A stretch of 8,834 bases of DNA. Source: an uncultured Asticcacaulis sp. Its GTDB lineage: Bacteria > Pseudomonadota > Alphaproteobacteria > Caulobacterales > Caulobacteraceae. This document shows positions 1-7,298 of this stretch, one piece after another. The notes under the pieces were generated by a model. That model was not told where the DNA came from, ran no database searches, and saw only the letters and a list, made by a program, of their open reading frames with translations. Within the stretch, counting starts at the first letter, position 1. Every line of letters starts with the position of its first letter. The stretch lies in assembly GCA_946480125.1 (NCBI GenBank), contig CAMLIY010000127.1:1-8834 (forward strand). The letters are read 5' to 3'. The position numbers and the translations under genes are program-made.

Positions 1-48
1 CGAGATCCTGTCAAGTGACTGGAGTTCAGACGTGTGCTCTTCCGATCT
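1..48 (+). other. Illumina adapter read-through (artefact)
   Basis: This segment is library-construction sequence, not genome. Bases 1-6 (CGAGAT) are the last six bases of the Illumina P7 oligo. Bases 7-14 (CCTGTCAA) sit where the 8-base i7 index belongs. Bases 15-48 match the 34-base TruSeq read-2 primer, beginning GTGACTGGAG and ending CTTCCGATCT. The order and spacing are exactly those of an indexed adapter. Translated in two frames it gives the false N-termini MCSSDL and MLFRS, which are known from contaminated protein entries. Trim these bases before any gene calling or database submission. Confidence 0.98.
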
Positions 49-49
49 G

Positions 50-1360
50 GTCATCTGGTCGGGGGTGTTCAACTTCCTCGGTGTTCTGGCCTCGACCGGC
101 GCGGTGGCATACGGCATCGTCATGCTGCTGCCGGTCGAACTGATCCTCCAGGTCGGCACTGGCGCCGGCTACGCCATGATCTTCGCCCTGCTGATCTCAG
201 CCATCATCTGGAACCTCGGCACCTGGGCGCTCGGCATCCCCAACTCGTCCTCCCATGCCCTCATCGGCTCGATCATGGGGGTGGGCCTCGCCAACCAGTT
301 GATGACCTCGGCTGTCAATGCCACTTCCGGCATAGATTGGGCTCAGGCGATCAAGGTCGGCAAGGCACTGATCTTTTCGCCGCTGATCGGCTTCGTGGCC
401 GCCGCGGCCTTGTTAGTGGCGATGAAGGCCCTGATCCGCAATCCGAAACTCTATGAGGCTCCGCAAGGCGACGCCCCGCCGCCCTTGTGGATACGCGCCA
501 CCCTGATCGCCGCCTGTACCGGTGTTTCCTTTGCCCATGGTGGTAATGACGGCCAGAAGGGCATGGGCCTGATCATGATTATCCTGATCGGTGTCGCGCC
601 CGCCACCTATGCGCTCAACCGATCCCTGCCCGATTCCGCCCAGCCGGCCTATCTGGCGCAGCTCGATGCCGGTCAGCAGGCGTTCAAGGCTCATGCTAAT
701 GGCGCCACTGTGCCGACACTCGATATCGCCCGCAGCGCTGTCAATGCCGCCGTACGCAACCACCGCATCGATACGCCGGAACTATATGGCGCCCTCGCAC
801 TGATGACTGGCCATATCCAAACGGAGATTGAAGTTCATGGCGCCCTGCGCCACGTGCCGGCCGCAGACATGCCGCAAGTGCGCAACGATATGTACCTAGT
901 CAATGGTGCTGTCAGCCTCCTCAAGACGGCAAAAACCATACCTGCATCAGAAGCTGTGGCGCTTGACCATTTGCAATCAACGCTGAATGACATGACGCGT
1001 TATGTGCCCGGCTGGGTCAAGGTGGCCACCGCGCTTGCGCTCGGGCTCGGCACCATGGTCGGATGGAAGCGGATCGTCGTCACGGTCGGCGAAAAAATCG
1101 GTAATTCCAGGATGACCTATGCTCAGGGCGCTTCCGCCGGCATTGTCTCGGCCGTCACAATCTTCGCCGCTGAACGGCTGGGTCTGCCGGTTTCGACCAC
1201 CCACATACTGTCCGGCGCGGTGGCGGGCACAATGACTGCCAACCGCTCGGGCCTGCAAACCTCGACCCTCCGCGGCATCGCCCTGGCCTGGGTTATGACC
1301 CTGCCGGCCACGATCATTCTGGCAGGTGCGCTCTATTATATTTTCCGGCAGTTTCTCTGA
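50..1360 (+). CDS. pit: Low-affinity inorganic phosphate transporter, PiT family (5' truncated)
   Basis: Integral inner-membrane carrier of the PiT family, which takes up phosphate (as metal-phosphate in bacteria) with protons. About 436 residues are genomic. The reading frame continues back into the adapter, so the apparent GTG start at 32 is false and the true N-terminus is missing. From memory of E. coli PitA (about 499 aa), roughly 55 residues are lost, including the first helix and the first family signature (GFHDTANA-like). Visible family features are VFNFLGVL near the start, the NSSSHALIG segment, the second signature FAHGGNDGQKGMG in the middle, and the PVSTTHILSGAVAGT motif near the C-terminus. 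A less conserved polar insert lies between the two transmembrane halves, as in PitA. A symmetrical terminator follows the TGA. The regulator often found upstream (DUF47/PhoU-like) would lie beyond the contig edge, so it cannot be assessed. Confidence 0.95.
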   Translation, partial: VIWSGVFNFLGVLASTGAVAYGIVMLLPVELILQVGTGAGYAMIFALLISAIIWNLGTWALGIPNSSSHALIGSIMGVGLANQLMTSAVNATSGIDWAQAIKVGKALIFSPLIGFVAAAALLVAMKALIRNPKLYEAPQGDAPPPLWIRATLIAACTGVSFAHGGNDGQKGMGLIMIILIGVAPATYALNRSLPDSAQPAYLAQLDAGQQAFKAHANGATVPTLDIARSAVNAAVRNHRIDTPELYGALALMTGHIQTEIEVHGALRHVPAADMPQVRNDMYLVNGAVSLLKTAKTIPASEAVALDHLQSTLNDMTRYVPGWVKVATALALGLGTMVGWKRIVVTVGEKIGNSRMTYAQGASAGIVSAVTIFAAERLGLPVSTTHILSGAVAGTMTANRSGLQTSTLRGIALAWVMTLPATIILAGALYYIFRQFL

Positions 1361-1377
1361 ATATATATCCTGAAACG

Positions 1378-1413
1378 AAAAAGCCCGCCAGATGCATATC
1401 TGGCGGGCTTTTT
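1378..1413. terminator. Bidirectional rho-independent terminator, pit / cyoD
   Basis: An 11-bp stem (GCCCGCCAGAT at 1383-1393 pairing with ATCTGGCGGGC at 1398-1408) closes a 4-base loop. It is flanked by AAAAA on the left and TTTTT on the right, so each strand reads as a GC-rich hairpin followed by a U-tract. It lies 17 bp after the pit stop and 19 bp before the cyoD stop on the opposite strand, so it can end both convergent transcripts. Confidence 0.93.
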
Positions 1414-1432
1414 ACATGAGGTATTTGCCGGT

Positions 1433-1864
1433 CTATTCGACAGGCATCATGCCCGGCATCATGTTGGCGTTCAGGTGGTACATGACCCATAGCGATCCTA
1501 TGACCACAATGCCGACGATCAGCACGGTGAAGACAAAGGCGGCATTATTCCACATCTGACTGGATGAGGTATTCATGTGCAGGAAGAAATAGAGATGCAC
1601 CAGGATCTGCACAATCCCTACCGCGACAATCACCGGCACCAGGGTGGCAACCGGCAGCATATGCGTCATGACAAGGCCGAACGGGATCGCCGTCAGGATG
1701 ACCGACAGCACGAAACCGATGACGTAAGACTTGACCGTGCCGTGCGCGGCGTCATCGTGGTGAGCCGCCGCTTCGGCATGGGTCAGGTCTGTATCGACCG
1801 GCTTGGCATGCGGCGTCCGCGCCTTTTTGGGCTTGGCGGTATTCGGGGTGTTGGGCGTGCTCAT
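1433..1864 (-). CDS. cyoD: Cytochrome bo3 ubiquinol oxidase subunit IV
   Basis: Small membrane subunit of the bo3-type quinol oxidase, 143 aa; it is thought to help assemble or stabilise the CuB centre of subunit I. The core, from about residue 42, matches the CyoD family: GTVKSYVIGFVLSVILTAIPF (first helix region), then VQILVHLYFFLHMN (second helix), then a third helix, ending in a Met-rich tail (NANMMPGMMPVE). E. coli CyoD is about 109 aa. The extra length here is an N-terminal soluble extension of about 35-40 residues rich in Pro, Lys, Ala and His. The ATG overlaps the cyoC stop by one base (TGATG), indicating translational coupling. It is the last gene of the operon and is followed by the shared terminator. 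The start could be later if the extension is not translated, but the coupled ATG is the best candidate. Confidence 0.95.
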   Translation of the reverse strand: MSTPNTPNTAKPKKARTPHAKPVDTDLTHAEAAAHHDDAAHGTVKSYVIGFVLSVILTAIPFGLVMTHMLPVATLVPVIVAVGIVQILVHLYFFLHMNTSSSQMWNNAAFVFTVLIVGIVVIGSLWVMYHLNANMMPGMMPVE

Positions 1865-2520
1865 CAGGCGGCTCCCATCAGGTAAACGATCGTGAAAACA
1901 CCAATCCAGATGATGTCGAGGAAGTGCCAGAACAGGCTTAAGGACATCAGACGGATGCGGTTGGCGGGGGTCAGTCCGCGCTTGAACAGGTGGACGAACA
2001 TGACGCCCATCCAGATCAGACCGGAGGTGACGTGAATACCGTGCGTACCGACCAGGGTGAAAAAGGCTGACAGGAAGGCCGAACGGTCCGGGCCGTTGCC
2101 CTCGCCGATCAGCTTGATGAACTCATGGATTTCCATGCCCATAAAGCCGAGGCCGCACAGGGCGGTCATGGCCAGCCAGGTGATCGTTCCCTTCAGCTTG
2201 CCCGCTTCCATGCTGATCATGGCCAGGCCATAGGTCAGCGAAGAGATCAGCAGCAGCGCCGTTTCGACGGCCACATAGGGCAGGTCGAACAGTTCGCGGC
2301 CATTCGGGCCGCCGGCGGTCGCATCTTTCAAAACCGCATAACCGGCGAAGACAGAAGCGAACAGGATACAGTCGCTCATCAGATAGATCCAGAACCCAAG
2401 CGTAACCTTGGGACCCTCATCATGATGATCGCCGGCATGGTGGGCGTCGTTCGGATTGTGATCGTAAGCGGAGTCGATCTGGTTGTTATAACCTTCGACC
2501 GGATTGATGGTCTTGCTCAT
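1864..2520 (-). CDS. cyoC: Cytochrome bo3 ubiquinol oxidase subunit III
   Basis: Haem-copper oxidase subunit III of the quinol oxidase type, 218 aa (E. coli CyoC is about 204), with five predicted transmembrane helices. It carries no redox cofactor; in this family it supports stability and turnover of subunit I. Family segments seen are [20 protein letters not shown] (first helix), [14 protein letters not shown] in the fourth, and [20 protein letters not shown] at the C-terminus. The first 37 or so residues are soluble and His/Asp-rich ([17 protein letters not shown]), which accounts for the extra length. The ATG lies 1 bp after the cyoB stop, with a GGGAGAG ribosome site inside the last cyoB codons, so it is co-transcribed and probably coupled. 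The stop overlaps the cyoD start. Confidence 0.97.
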
Positions 2521-2521
2521 A

Positions 2522-4588
2522 TTACTCTCCCGTCTTTACGGGCTGGCCGGCCAGCTTCAGGTTAGCGAAATGCGCGTCCTCGATCGCCTTGACCTCATCG
2601 GCGGGCACATAATAGTCGCGGTTTTCGTTGAAGGTGTGGGCGATGCCGAGGCCGATCATGACCAGAAGCGCGCCACCCGCCATCCACCAGATATGCCACA
2701 CCAGGCCGAAACCGAGGCCGGCGCTGACAATACCGATCAGGAAGCCGGTATAGGTGTTGTGCGGCATGTGGATCGGCTCGTAGCTTTTCGGTTGCACAAA
2801 GGCGGTGCCGGTCTGCTTGGCGTCCCAGAAGGAGTCATGGTTGCCGATTTTCGGCAGCACGGCGAAGTTATAGAAGGGTGGCGGTGAAGAGGTTGCCCAT
2901 TCCAGTGTCCGGCCATCCCACGGATCGCCTGTCAGGTCGCGCAGACTATCGCGTTTCCAGATGGAATAAACGATCTGGACCAGTTGGGCGATAATGCCGA
3001 CGAAGATCAGCAGAGCGCCGCACAGCGCCACGATCAGGTAGGCATGCCACACCGGGTTGTTCATGTAGTCGAGGCGACGGGTCATGCCCATCAGGCCCAG
3101 GGCGTAGATCGGCAGGAAGGCGATCCAGAAGCCGATCAGCCAGCACCAGAACGATACCTTGCCGATGCCGACATGCAACTTGAAACCAAACGCCTTGGGG
3201 AACCAGTAGTTCAGGCCGGCGATGCAGCCGAAGACCACGCCGCCGATGATGACATTATGGAAGTGGGCAATCAAAAAGACCGAATTGTGCAGCACGAAGT
3301 CGGCGCCAGGCACGGCCAGCAGGACGCCGGTCATGCCGCCGATCACGAAGGTGATGATGAAACCCAGGGTCCACATCATCGGCAGTTCGAGACGCACCCG
3401 GCCACGGTACATGGTGAACAGCCAGTTGAAGATCTTCACACCCGTCGGGATAGAGATGATCATGGTCGAAATGCCGAAGAAGGCATTGACATTGGCACCG
3501 GCGCCCATGGTGAAGAAGTGGTGCAGCCAGACGATGAACGACAGTACGCAGATGCACAGGGTGGCGTAAACCATGGCGTCATAACCAAACAGACGCTTGC
3601 GTGAGAAGGTAGCGACCACTTCCGAGAAGATGCCGAACGCTGGCAGGACCAGGATATAGACTTCGGGGTGGCCCCACGCCCAGATGAGGTTGACGTACAT
3701 CATCGGGTTACCGCCGGCTTCATTGGTGAAGAAGTGCATGCCCAGATAACGGTCGGCGCCCAGCATGGCCAGGGTAACGGTCAGGATCGGGAACGCCGCG
3801 ACGATCAGCATGTTGGCAGCCAGTGTCGTCCAGGTAAAAACCGGCATCCGCATCAGGGTCATGCCTGGCGCGCGCATCTTGAAAATGGTCACGATCAGAT
3901 TAACACCGGACAGCAAGGTGCCCAGGCCGGAAATCTGCAAGGCCCATATATAATAGTCGACCCCTACCCCCGGCGAGAATTTCAGCTCCGACAGCGGCGG
4001 ATAGGCCAGCCAGCCGGCGTGCGAAAATTCACCAATGACCAGAGACGCATTGATCAGAATGGCGCCAGCGGCGGTCAGCCAGAAACTCATGCTGTTAAGG
4101 TACGGGAAAGCGACGTCGCGTGCCCCGATCTGCAACGGCATGACCACGTTCATCAGGCCGATGACAAAGGGCATGGCCATGAAGAAGATCATGATAACGC
4201 CATGCGCTGAGAAAATCTGGTCGAAGTGGTCGGGCGGCAGGTAGCCGGCGCCGCCATTCGAAGCCAGGGCCTGCTGGCCGCGCATCATCAGGGCATCGGC
4301 GAAACCGCGCAGCAGCATGATAAGCGCCAGGATGATATACATCGCGCCGATTTTTTTATGATCAACGGAGGTCAGCCATTCCGTCCAGAGATATTTCCAC
4401 TGCTTGAAATAGGTGATCAGGCCGAGCACCAGGATGGCGGCGCCAACCATGCCGGCCCCTGCCACCATGATGATGGGCTCATGCCACGGGATCGAGTCAA
4501 GGCGCAGCTTGCCGAACAGGAAATTGACAAGCGGCGAAGCGTCGGCGGTTGAGGCCGCGTGGGCGGCAGGTTCTGCGTGCGTTAACAT
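2522..4588 (-). CDS. cyoB: Cytochrome bo3 ubiquinol oxidase subunit I
   Basis: Catalytic subunit of the proton-pumping ubiquinol oxidase, which reduces O2 to water. It has 688 aa (E. coli CyoB 663) and aligns with it end to end with a constant offset of +23. Cofactor ligands are all present: H129 and H444 for low-spin haem b; H307, H356 and H357 for CuB, with Y311 placed for the His-Tyr cross-link; H442 for the high-spin haem. Proton-channel residues D158, E309 and K385 correspond to E. coli D135, E286 and K362. The quinol-site set R94, D98, H121 and Q124 corresponds to R71, D75, H98 and Q101, which identifies a quinol rather than cytochrome c oxidase. The C-terminal extension typical of CyoB is present ([20 protein letters not shown]). 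The ATG is 7 bp after the cyoA stop and its ribosome site is weak, suggesting coupling to cyoA. No heme O synthase gene (cyoE) is in the window. Confidence 0.99.
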
Positions 4589-4595
4589 ATGGATA

Positions 4596-5636
4596 CTAGC
4601 TCTTGTGCGCGCCAGAGGACTGGGAAACGGGTGTCTGGGTGATGGCCGCCTCAGCGACCGCCGGTTTCGCGGCTTTCAGTTTGGCGTCTTCACCGGGTTT
4701 GCATTGTGCGGCGCCCGGCGCCAGGTTTTTCATCATCGCCATATTGTGTGAATCGTCGGTGCACAGGCCACCATCGGCGCAGCCATTCAGCACCTTGTGA
4801 AACAAATCAGGCTCGACCGAGGCGTAATAGGCCGGCTTGAAAGCGAGATTAGGCTTTTCAAGTTCGGCATATGCGGCGCCATCGAGCGAAGCCTGTGTGG
4901 CTTGCGCCTTGGCTACCCAGGCCTTGAATCCGGCGTCGTCAAGCGCCAGGGCCTGGAACCGCATGCCGGCGAAGCCGTGGCCACTGTAATTGGCCGAGAT
5001 GCCTTCATAGCTGCCAGGATGATCGGCGCGCAGGGAAAGCTGGGTTTCCATGCCCGTCATGGTGTAGATCTGCGAACCAAGCTGCGGAATGAAAAAGGAA
5101 TTCATTACGGTGGCCGAAGTCAGCTTGAAATGGACGGGTGTGCCGACCGGCATGGCCATTTCATTGACCGTGGCGATATTATAATCCGGATAGATAAACA
5201 GCCATTTCCAGTCGAGCGAGACCACCTCGACCTCGATCGGCTTGACGTTCGGCTGGCTGATATGGGCCAGCGGCGCGCGCGGGTCCAGTTCATGGGTCGA
5301 CACCCAGGTCACGGCGCCCAGCGCGATGATGATCAGGGTCGGGATCGCCCAGACAACCGCTTCAATACGGTTGGAGTGCTCGAAATCCGGCGCGTAGGTC
5401 GCCTTGGTATTGGAAGCGCGATACCGCCAGGCAAACCACAGGGTCATGACGATGACGGGCACCACCGGAATCAACATGAGCAATACGGCTAGGATGATCA
5501 GATCCTTTTCCTGCATCCCGACGGGACCTTTAGGGTCCATCACAGCCATGTGACATCCTGACAGAATGACAGCACCGGCGATCACGCCGCCCATGAGATA
5601 AGCGCGCCTTATTGTGCGCCGCAATATAGAAGACAA
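4596..5636 (-). CDS. cyoA: Cytochrome bo3 ubiquinol oxidase subunit II (lipoprotein)
   Basis: Periplasm-facing subunit II of the quinol oxidase. With the start chosen here it has 346 aa (E. coli 315). A lipoprotein signal ends in the lipobox ILSG-C, with Cys28 as the predicted lipidated residue. Two transmembrane helices follow (about 46-68 and 91-112), then a cupredoxin domain (about 134-235) with [10 protein letters not shown] and [14 protein letters not shown]. The CuA Cys ligands are absent ([14 protein letters not shown] instead), as expected for a quinol oxidase. The C-terminal tail carries three cysteines (286, 292, 312) and an Ala/Lys-rich end.

Start choice: the frame stays open to an ATG at 5840, but that would put 95 residues before the lipobox. 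The TTG at 5636 has GGAG 7 bases upstream and gives an Arg-rich n-region (LRRTIRRAY). Alternatives are TTG at 5624 and ATG at 5594; the latter leaves only 13 residues before the Cys and no basic n-region. First gene of cyoABCD. Confidence 0.95.
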
Positions 5637-5877
5637 GGATACGCTCCGCTTGGAAAATACAGCGTGGGGGGGGCGCGCCGAATGACGATCCGAAGGGTTC
5701 ACAGGACTAAACCTAAACAACACAAAGGAGTTGAGACATTCTTCGCGTTTTATTTCGCGAGGATTTGAAAGCCGTAAACAGGAATTTCGCAACGGTCGCA
5801 AGGGGCACATTGTCGCAGCGCCGCATTTATTTTTTCGCAAATGCGTTAAAAAACCCAGTTATTTAACGGCGTTCCGA

Positions 5878-5893
5878 TTGACGGAAAAGTCAA
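5878..5893. promoter_or_regulatory. Candidate operator palindrome 1 (TTGAC-N6-GTCAA)
   Basis: Perfect 5+5 inverted repeat TTGAC-ggaaaa-GTCAA. It lies about 240 bp upstream of the chosen cyoA start and about 150 bp upstream of the rightward gene. The arms resemble FNR/FixK half-sites, but the spacing is two bases longer than the usual TTGAT-N4-ATCAA, so I do not assign it to that family. Its interest comes from the similar site at 6002. Confidence 0.35.
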
Positions 5894-6001
5894 ATAACCG
5901 TGACATTGTTCGTCCGGCTTATGAAAAACATACAGTTTGCATTAGGATAAAATTTGAAAAAGGCGTTGCAATATCCCAATTATACGGTAGCGTGAGCTAA
6001 A

Positions 6002-6017
6002 TTGACGCATGCGTTAA
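6002..6017. promoter_or_regulatory. Candidate operator palindrome 2 (TTGAC-N6-GTTAA)
   Basis: Same 16-bp layout as the site at 5878, with one arm mismatch (GTTAA for GTCAA). Its centre is the perfect 10-bp palindrome ACGCATGCGT (6005-6014). A further TTGAC half-site begins at 6024, 22 bp downstream, about two helical turns away. The site lies 27-42 bp before the ATG at 6044, where a bound regulator could affect that gene's promoter or leader. Confidence 0.35.
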
Positions 6018-6043
6018 AATTAATTGACGTGAGGAATTAAAGT

Positions 6044-6508
6044 ATGGAAGCGACTAAAGCCTATCCGCGTGTCTACCAGTTTGGACCGGTTTTCAAAGCC
6101 CTTCTTATTGCCGGCGCTGTGGCGCTTATCGCCGTAGGTGTGACCGGTGCGATACAATCCTATACGCATATGCACGGCCCGGTCGCCCAGTTCGGCGGCA
6201 TCCTGTTGAGCCTGATTCCGATTGCGGCGGCTCTCTTTGGTGCCCCGATGGTATGGCGCTGCAAGCTGTCGCTTTATGAAGACCGGCTCGAATATAACGG
6301 CCTGGTGATTGATGCGGTCATCCGTAAATCGGACATTATCGACGCCCTGATGCCAGAACCGGAAAACGGCATGTTCCAGATTTTCCTGACCCTCGCCGGC
6401 CATCCCTTCAAGCGCCTGCATCTCGCGGTGCTGGGCCATATGGATGATGCCATGGCGCGCTGGGTTAATGGCCTGCCCCACGCCGAACCGGTCCGGGTCC
6501 GCATCTGA
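6044..6508 (+). CDS. Small membrane protein with two predicted helices and a cytosolic domain (unknown function)
   Basis: A 154-aa protein I cannot name. Residues about 17-37 and 47-70 form two hydrophobic helices joined by a short loop (SYTHMHGPVAQF). The remaining 80 residues are soluble and of mixed beta/alpha character: a WRCKLSLYEDRLEYNGLV segment, then IRKSDIIDALMPEP, an FQIFLTLAG strand, and a final helix DDAMARWVNGL. Two helices followed by a strand-rich domain and a C-terminal helix recall bacterial PH-like (bPH) membrane proteins. That is a fold-level guess, with no catalytic motif visible. The ATG has GAGGA 8 bases upstream. It is transcribed alone, away from cyoA, and ends at a terminator shared with SURF1. 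Its position between an oxidase operon and an oxidase assembly factor is suggestive but proves nothing. Confidence 0.8.
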   Translation: MEATKAYPRVYQFGPVFKALLIAGAVALIAVGVTGAIQSYTHMHGPVAQFGGILLSLIPIAAALFGAPMVWRCKLSLYEDRLEYNGLVIDAVIRKSDIIDALMPEPENGMFQIFLTLAGHPFKRLHLAVLGHMDDAMARWVNGLPHAEPVRVRI

Positions 6509-6525
6509 ATTTCATCGTATAACTG

Positions 6526-6559
6526 AAAAAAGCCGCCGGATCATACCGGCGGCTTTTTT
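6526..6559. terminator. Bidirectional rho-independent terminator, 6044 gene / SURF1
   Basis: An 8-bp GC stem (GCCGCCGG at 6532-6539 with CCGGCGGC at 6546-6553) closes a 6-base loop. It is flanked by six A on the left and six T on the right, so it works on both strands. It begins 17 bp after the rightward gene's stop. On the other strand the SURF1 stop codon (6560-6558) touches the tract, so the hairpin directly follows that gene. Confidence 0.92.
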
Positions 6560-7298
6560 ATATCTGGTCATCATTATCCGGCTTACGGAACCACACCAGC
6601 CAGATCGATACCCCTGTTAACATGGCCGCCAGCGAAAACCAGGTGAGGGCATAGACCAGATGACTGTTCGGAAATTTCACCACTGTCAAACCGCCCTTCG
6701 GCCAGCCGCCAGGATTGGGCGTGGCGTCCGCATCGACAAAATAAGGCGCGACCGTATCGATGTGATGGGCCCGCGCCAGGGCGGCAATGTCACGGCGATA
6801 CCAGGCATTATGTAACGGGTCATTGGCTTGCTGGAGTAACCAGCCTTTGGTTTCGGACATTCGCAACAGACCACTTACCGTCACCATCCCTGATAACTGC
6901 CCCTGCGGCCGCGTGACAGGCATACGTTTATCCATGGGCACAAAACCGCGATTGATATAAACCAACGTCCCGTCATCACGCTTCATCGGCGTCATTACCC
7001 AATAGCCGGCACCATAGTCTGAAAGCGTGTATACCTGCGCCTCGTCATGGTTCAGAAGTTGCCCCCGCAGCGTGACGTGACGATATTCATCATCGGACTT
7101 GCTGATGCGCCTCCAATCCGCCGCCGGTGGCGCCTGAACCGCCGGTGCGCTGACGCGTGCATTGACCTGCGTAATCAGATGGGTTTTCCATGCCAGCCGC
7201 TGCACCTGCCATATGCCCAGCGCCAACAGCAAACAAATAGCTGCGCCAATCAGACTACCAAATAAAACAGACGCAGATCCTGGTTTTCGAACAGACAT
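6558..7298 (-). CDS. SURF1 family cytochrome oxidase assembly protein
   Basis: Membrane protein of 246 aa in the SURF1/Shy1 family, which assists haem insertion into subunit I of haem-copper oxidases. The typical architecture is complete: an N-terminal helix (about 11-30) ending in the family motif GIWQVQRLAWK (28-38), a periplasmic domain with GYWVMTPM (98-105) and VYINRGFVP (113-121), and a C-terminal block with FPNSHLVYALTWF (209-221) that runs into the second helix (about 214-236). The ATG has a strong GAGGAGG site 7 bases upstream. In alphaproteobacteria, separate SURF1 paralogues can serve quinol and cytochrome c oxidases. The nearby cyo operon makes a quinol-oxidase role likely, but this gene is a separate unit with an opposite-strand gene in between, so the partner is inferred. 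Confidence 0.95.
   Translation of the reverse strand: MSVRKPGSASVLFGSLIGAAICLLLALGIWQVQRLAWKTHLITQVNARVSAPAVQAPPAADWRRISKSDDEYRHVTLRGQLLNHDEAQVYTLSDYGAGYWVMTPMKRDDGTLVYINRGFVPMDKRMPVTRPQGQLSGMVTVSGLLRMSETKGWLLQQANDPLHNAWYRRDIAALARAHHIDTVAPYFVDADATPNPGGWPKGGLTVVKFPNSHLVYALTWFSLAAMLTGVSIWLVWFRKPDNDDQI

Larger units (their letters stand above)
5637..6043. promoter_or_regulatory. Divergent intergenic region upstream of cyoA and the 6044 gene
   Basis: About 400 bp without a convincing gene, AT-richer than its surroundings, separating cyoA (-) from the membrane-protein gene (+). It must hold the promoters of both. I see no strong sigma-70 pair. A weak candidate for the rightward gene is TTGAAA at 5954 with AATTAT at 5978 (18-bp spacer). 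The region contains two palindromes of the same form (TTGAC-N6-GTCAA/GTTAA), an 11-bp direct repeat ATGCGTTAAAA (5841-5851 and 6009-6019), a CGTTAA-N13-TTAACG inverted repeat (5844-5868), a short TCGCG/CGCGA hairpin (5743-5760) and a run of eight G (5666-5673). The start of the rightward gene is preceded by GAGGA at 6031-6035. Confidence 0.6.

Noticed and set aside
2984..3604. Long plus-strand open frames opposite cyoB (up to 206 codons), and similar frames opposite cyoA and the other genes
   Set aside because: They are antisense shadows of strongly conserved genes, with Asp/Gln/His-rich composition and no family motifs, as expected from high-GC codon bias.
5845..5867. CtrA-type site (TTAA-N7-TTAA) among the TTAA sequences upstream of cyoA
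   Set aside because: The TTAA pair here is 13 bases apart, and near 6014-6028 the second half reads TGAC, so no site fits the consensus.
5878..5893. Canonical FNR/FixK box
   Set aside because: The arms TTGAC/GTCAA are separated by six bases, whereas the FNR family box has four. It was kept only as an unassigned palindrome.
5731..6000. An 89-codon open frame (TTG start, AAAGGAG directly before it) in the cyoA upstream region
   Set aside because: The start codon abuts the ribosome-site-like bases with no spacer, the composition is AT-rich and unlike neighbouring genes, the product has no recognisable motif, and it spans the palindromes and repeats expected of a control region.
6020..6481. A 153-codon minus-strand frame opposite the small membrane protein
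   Set aside because: The plus-strand frame has a good ribosome site, clear membrane helices and a terminator placed after its stop; the antisense frame has none of these.
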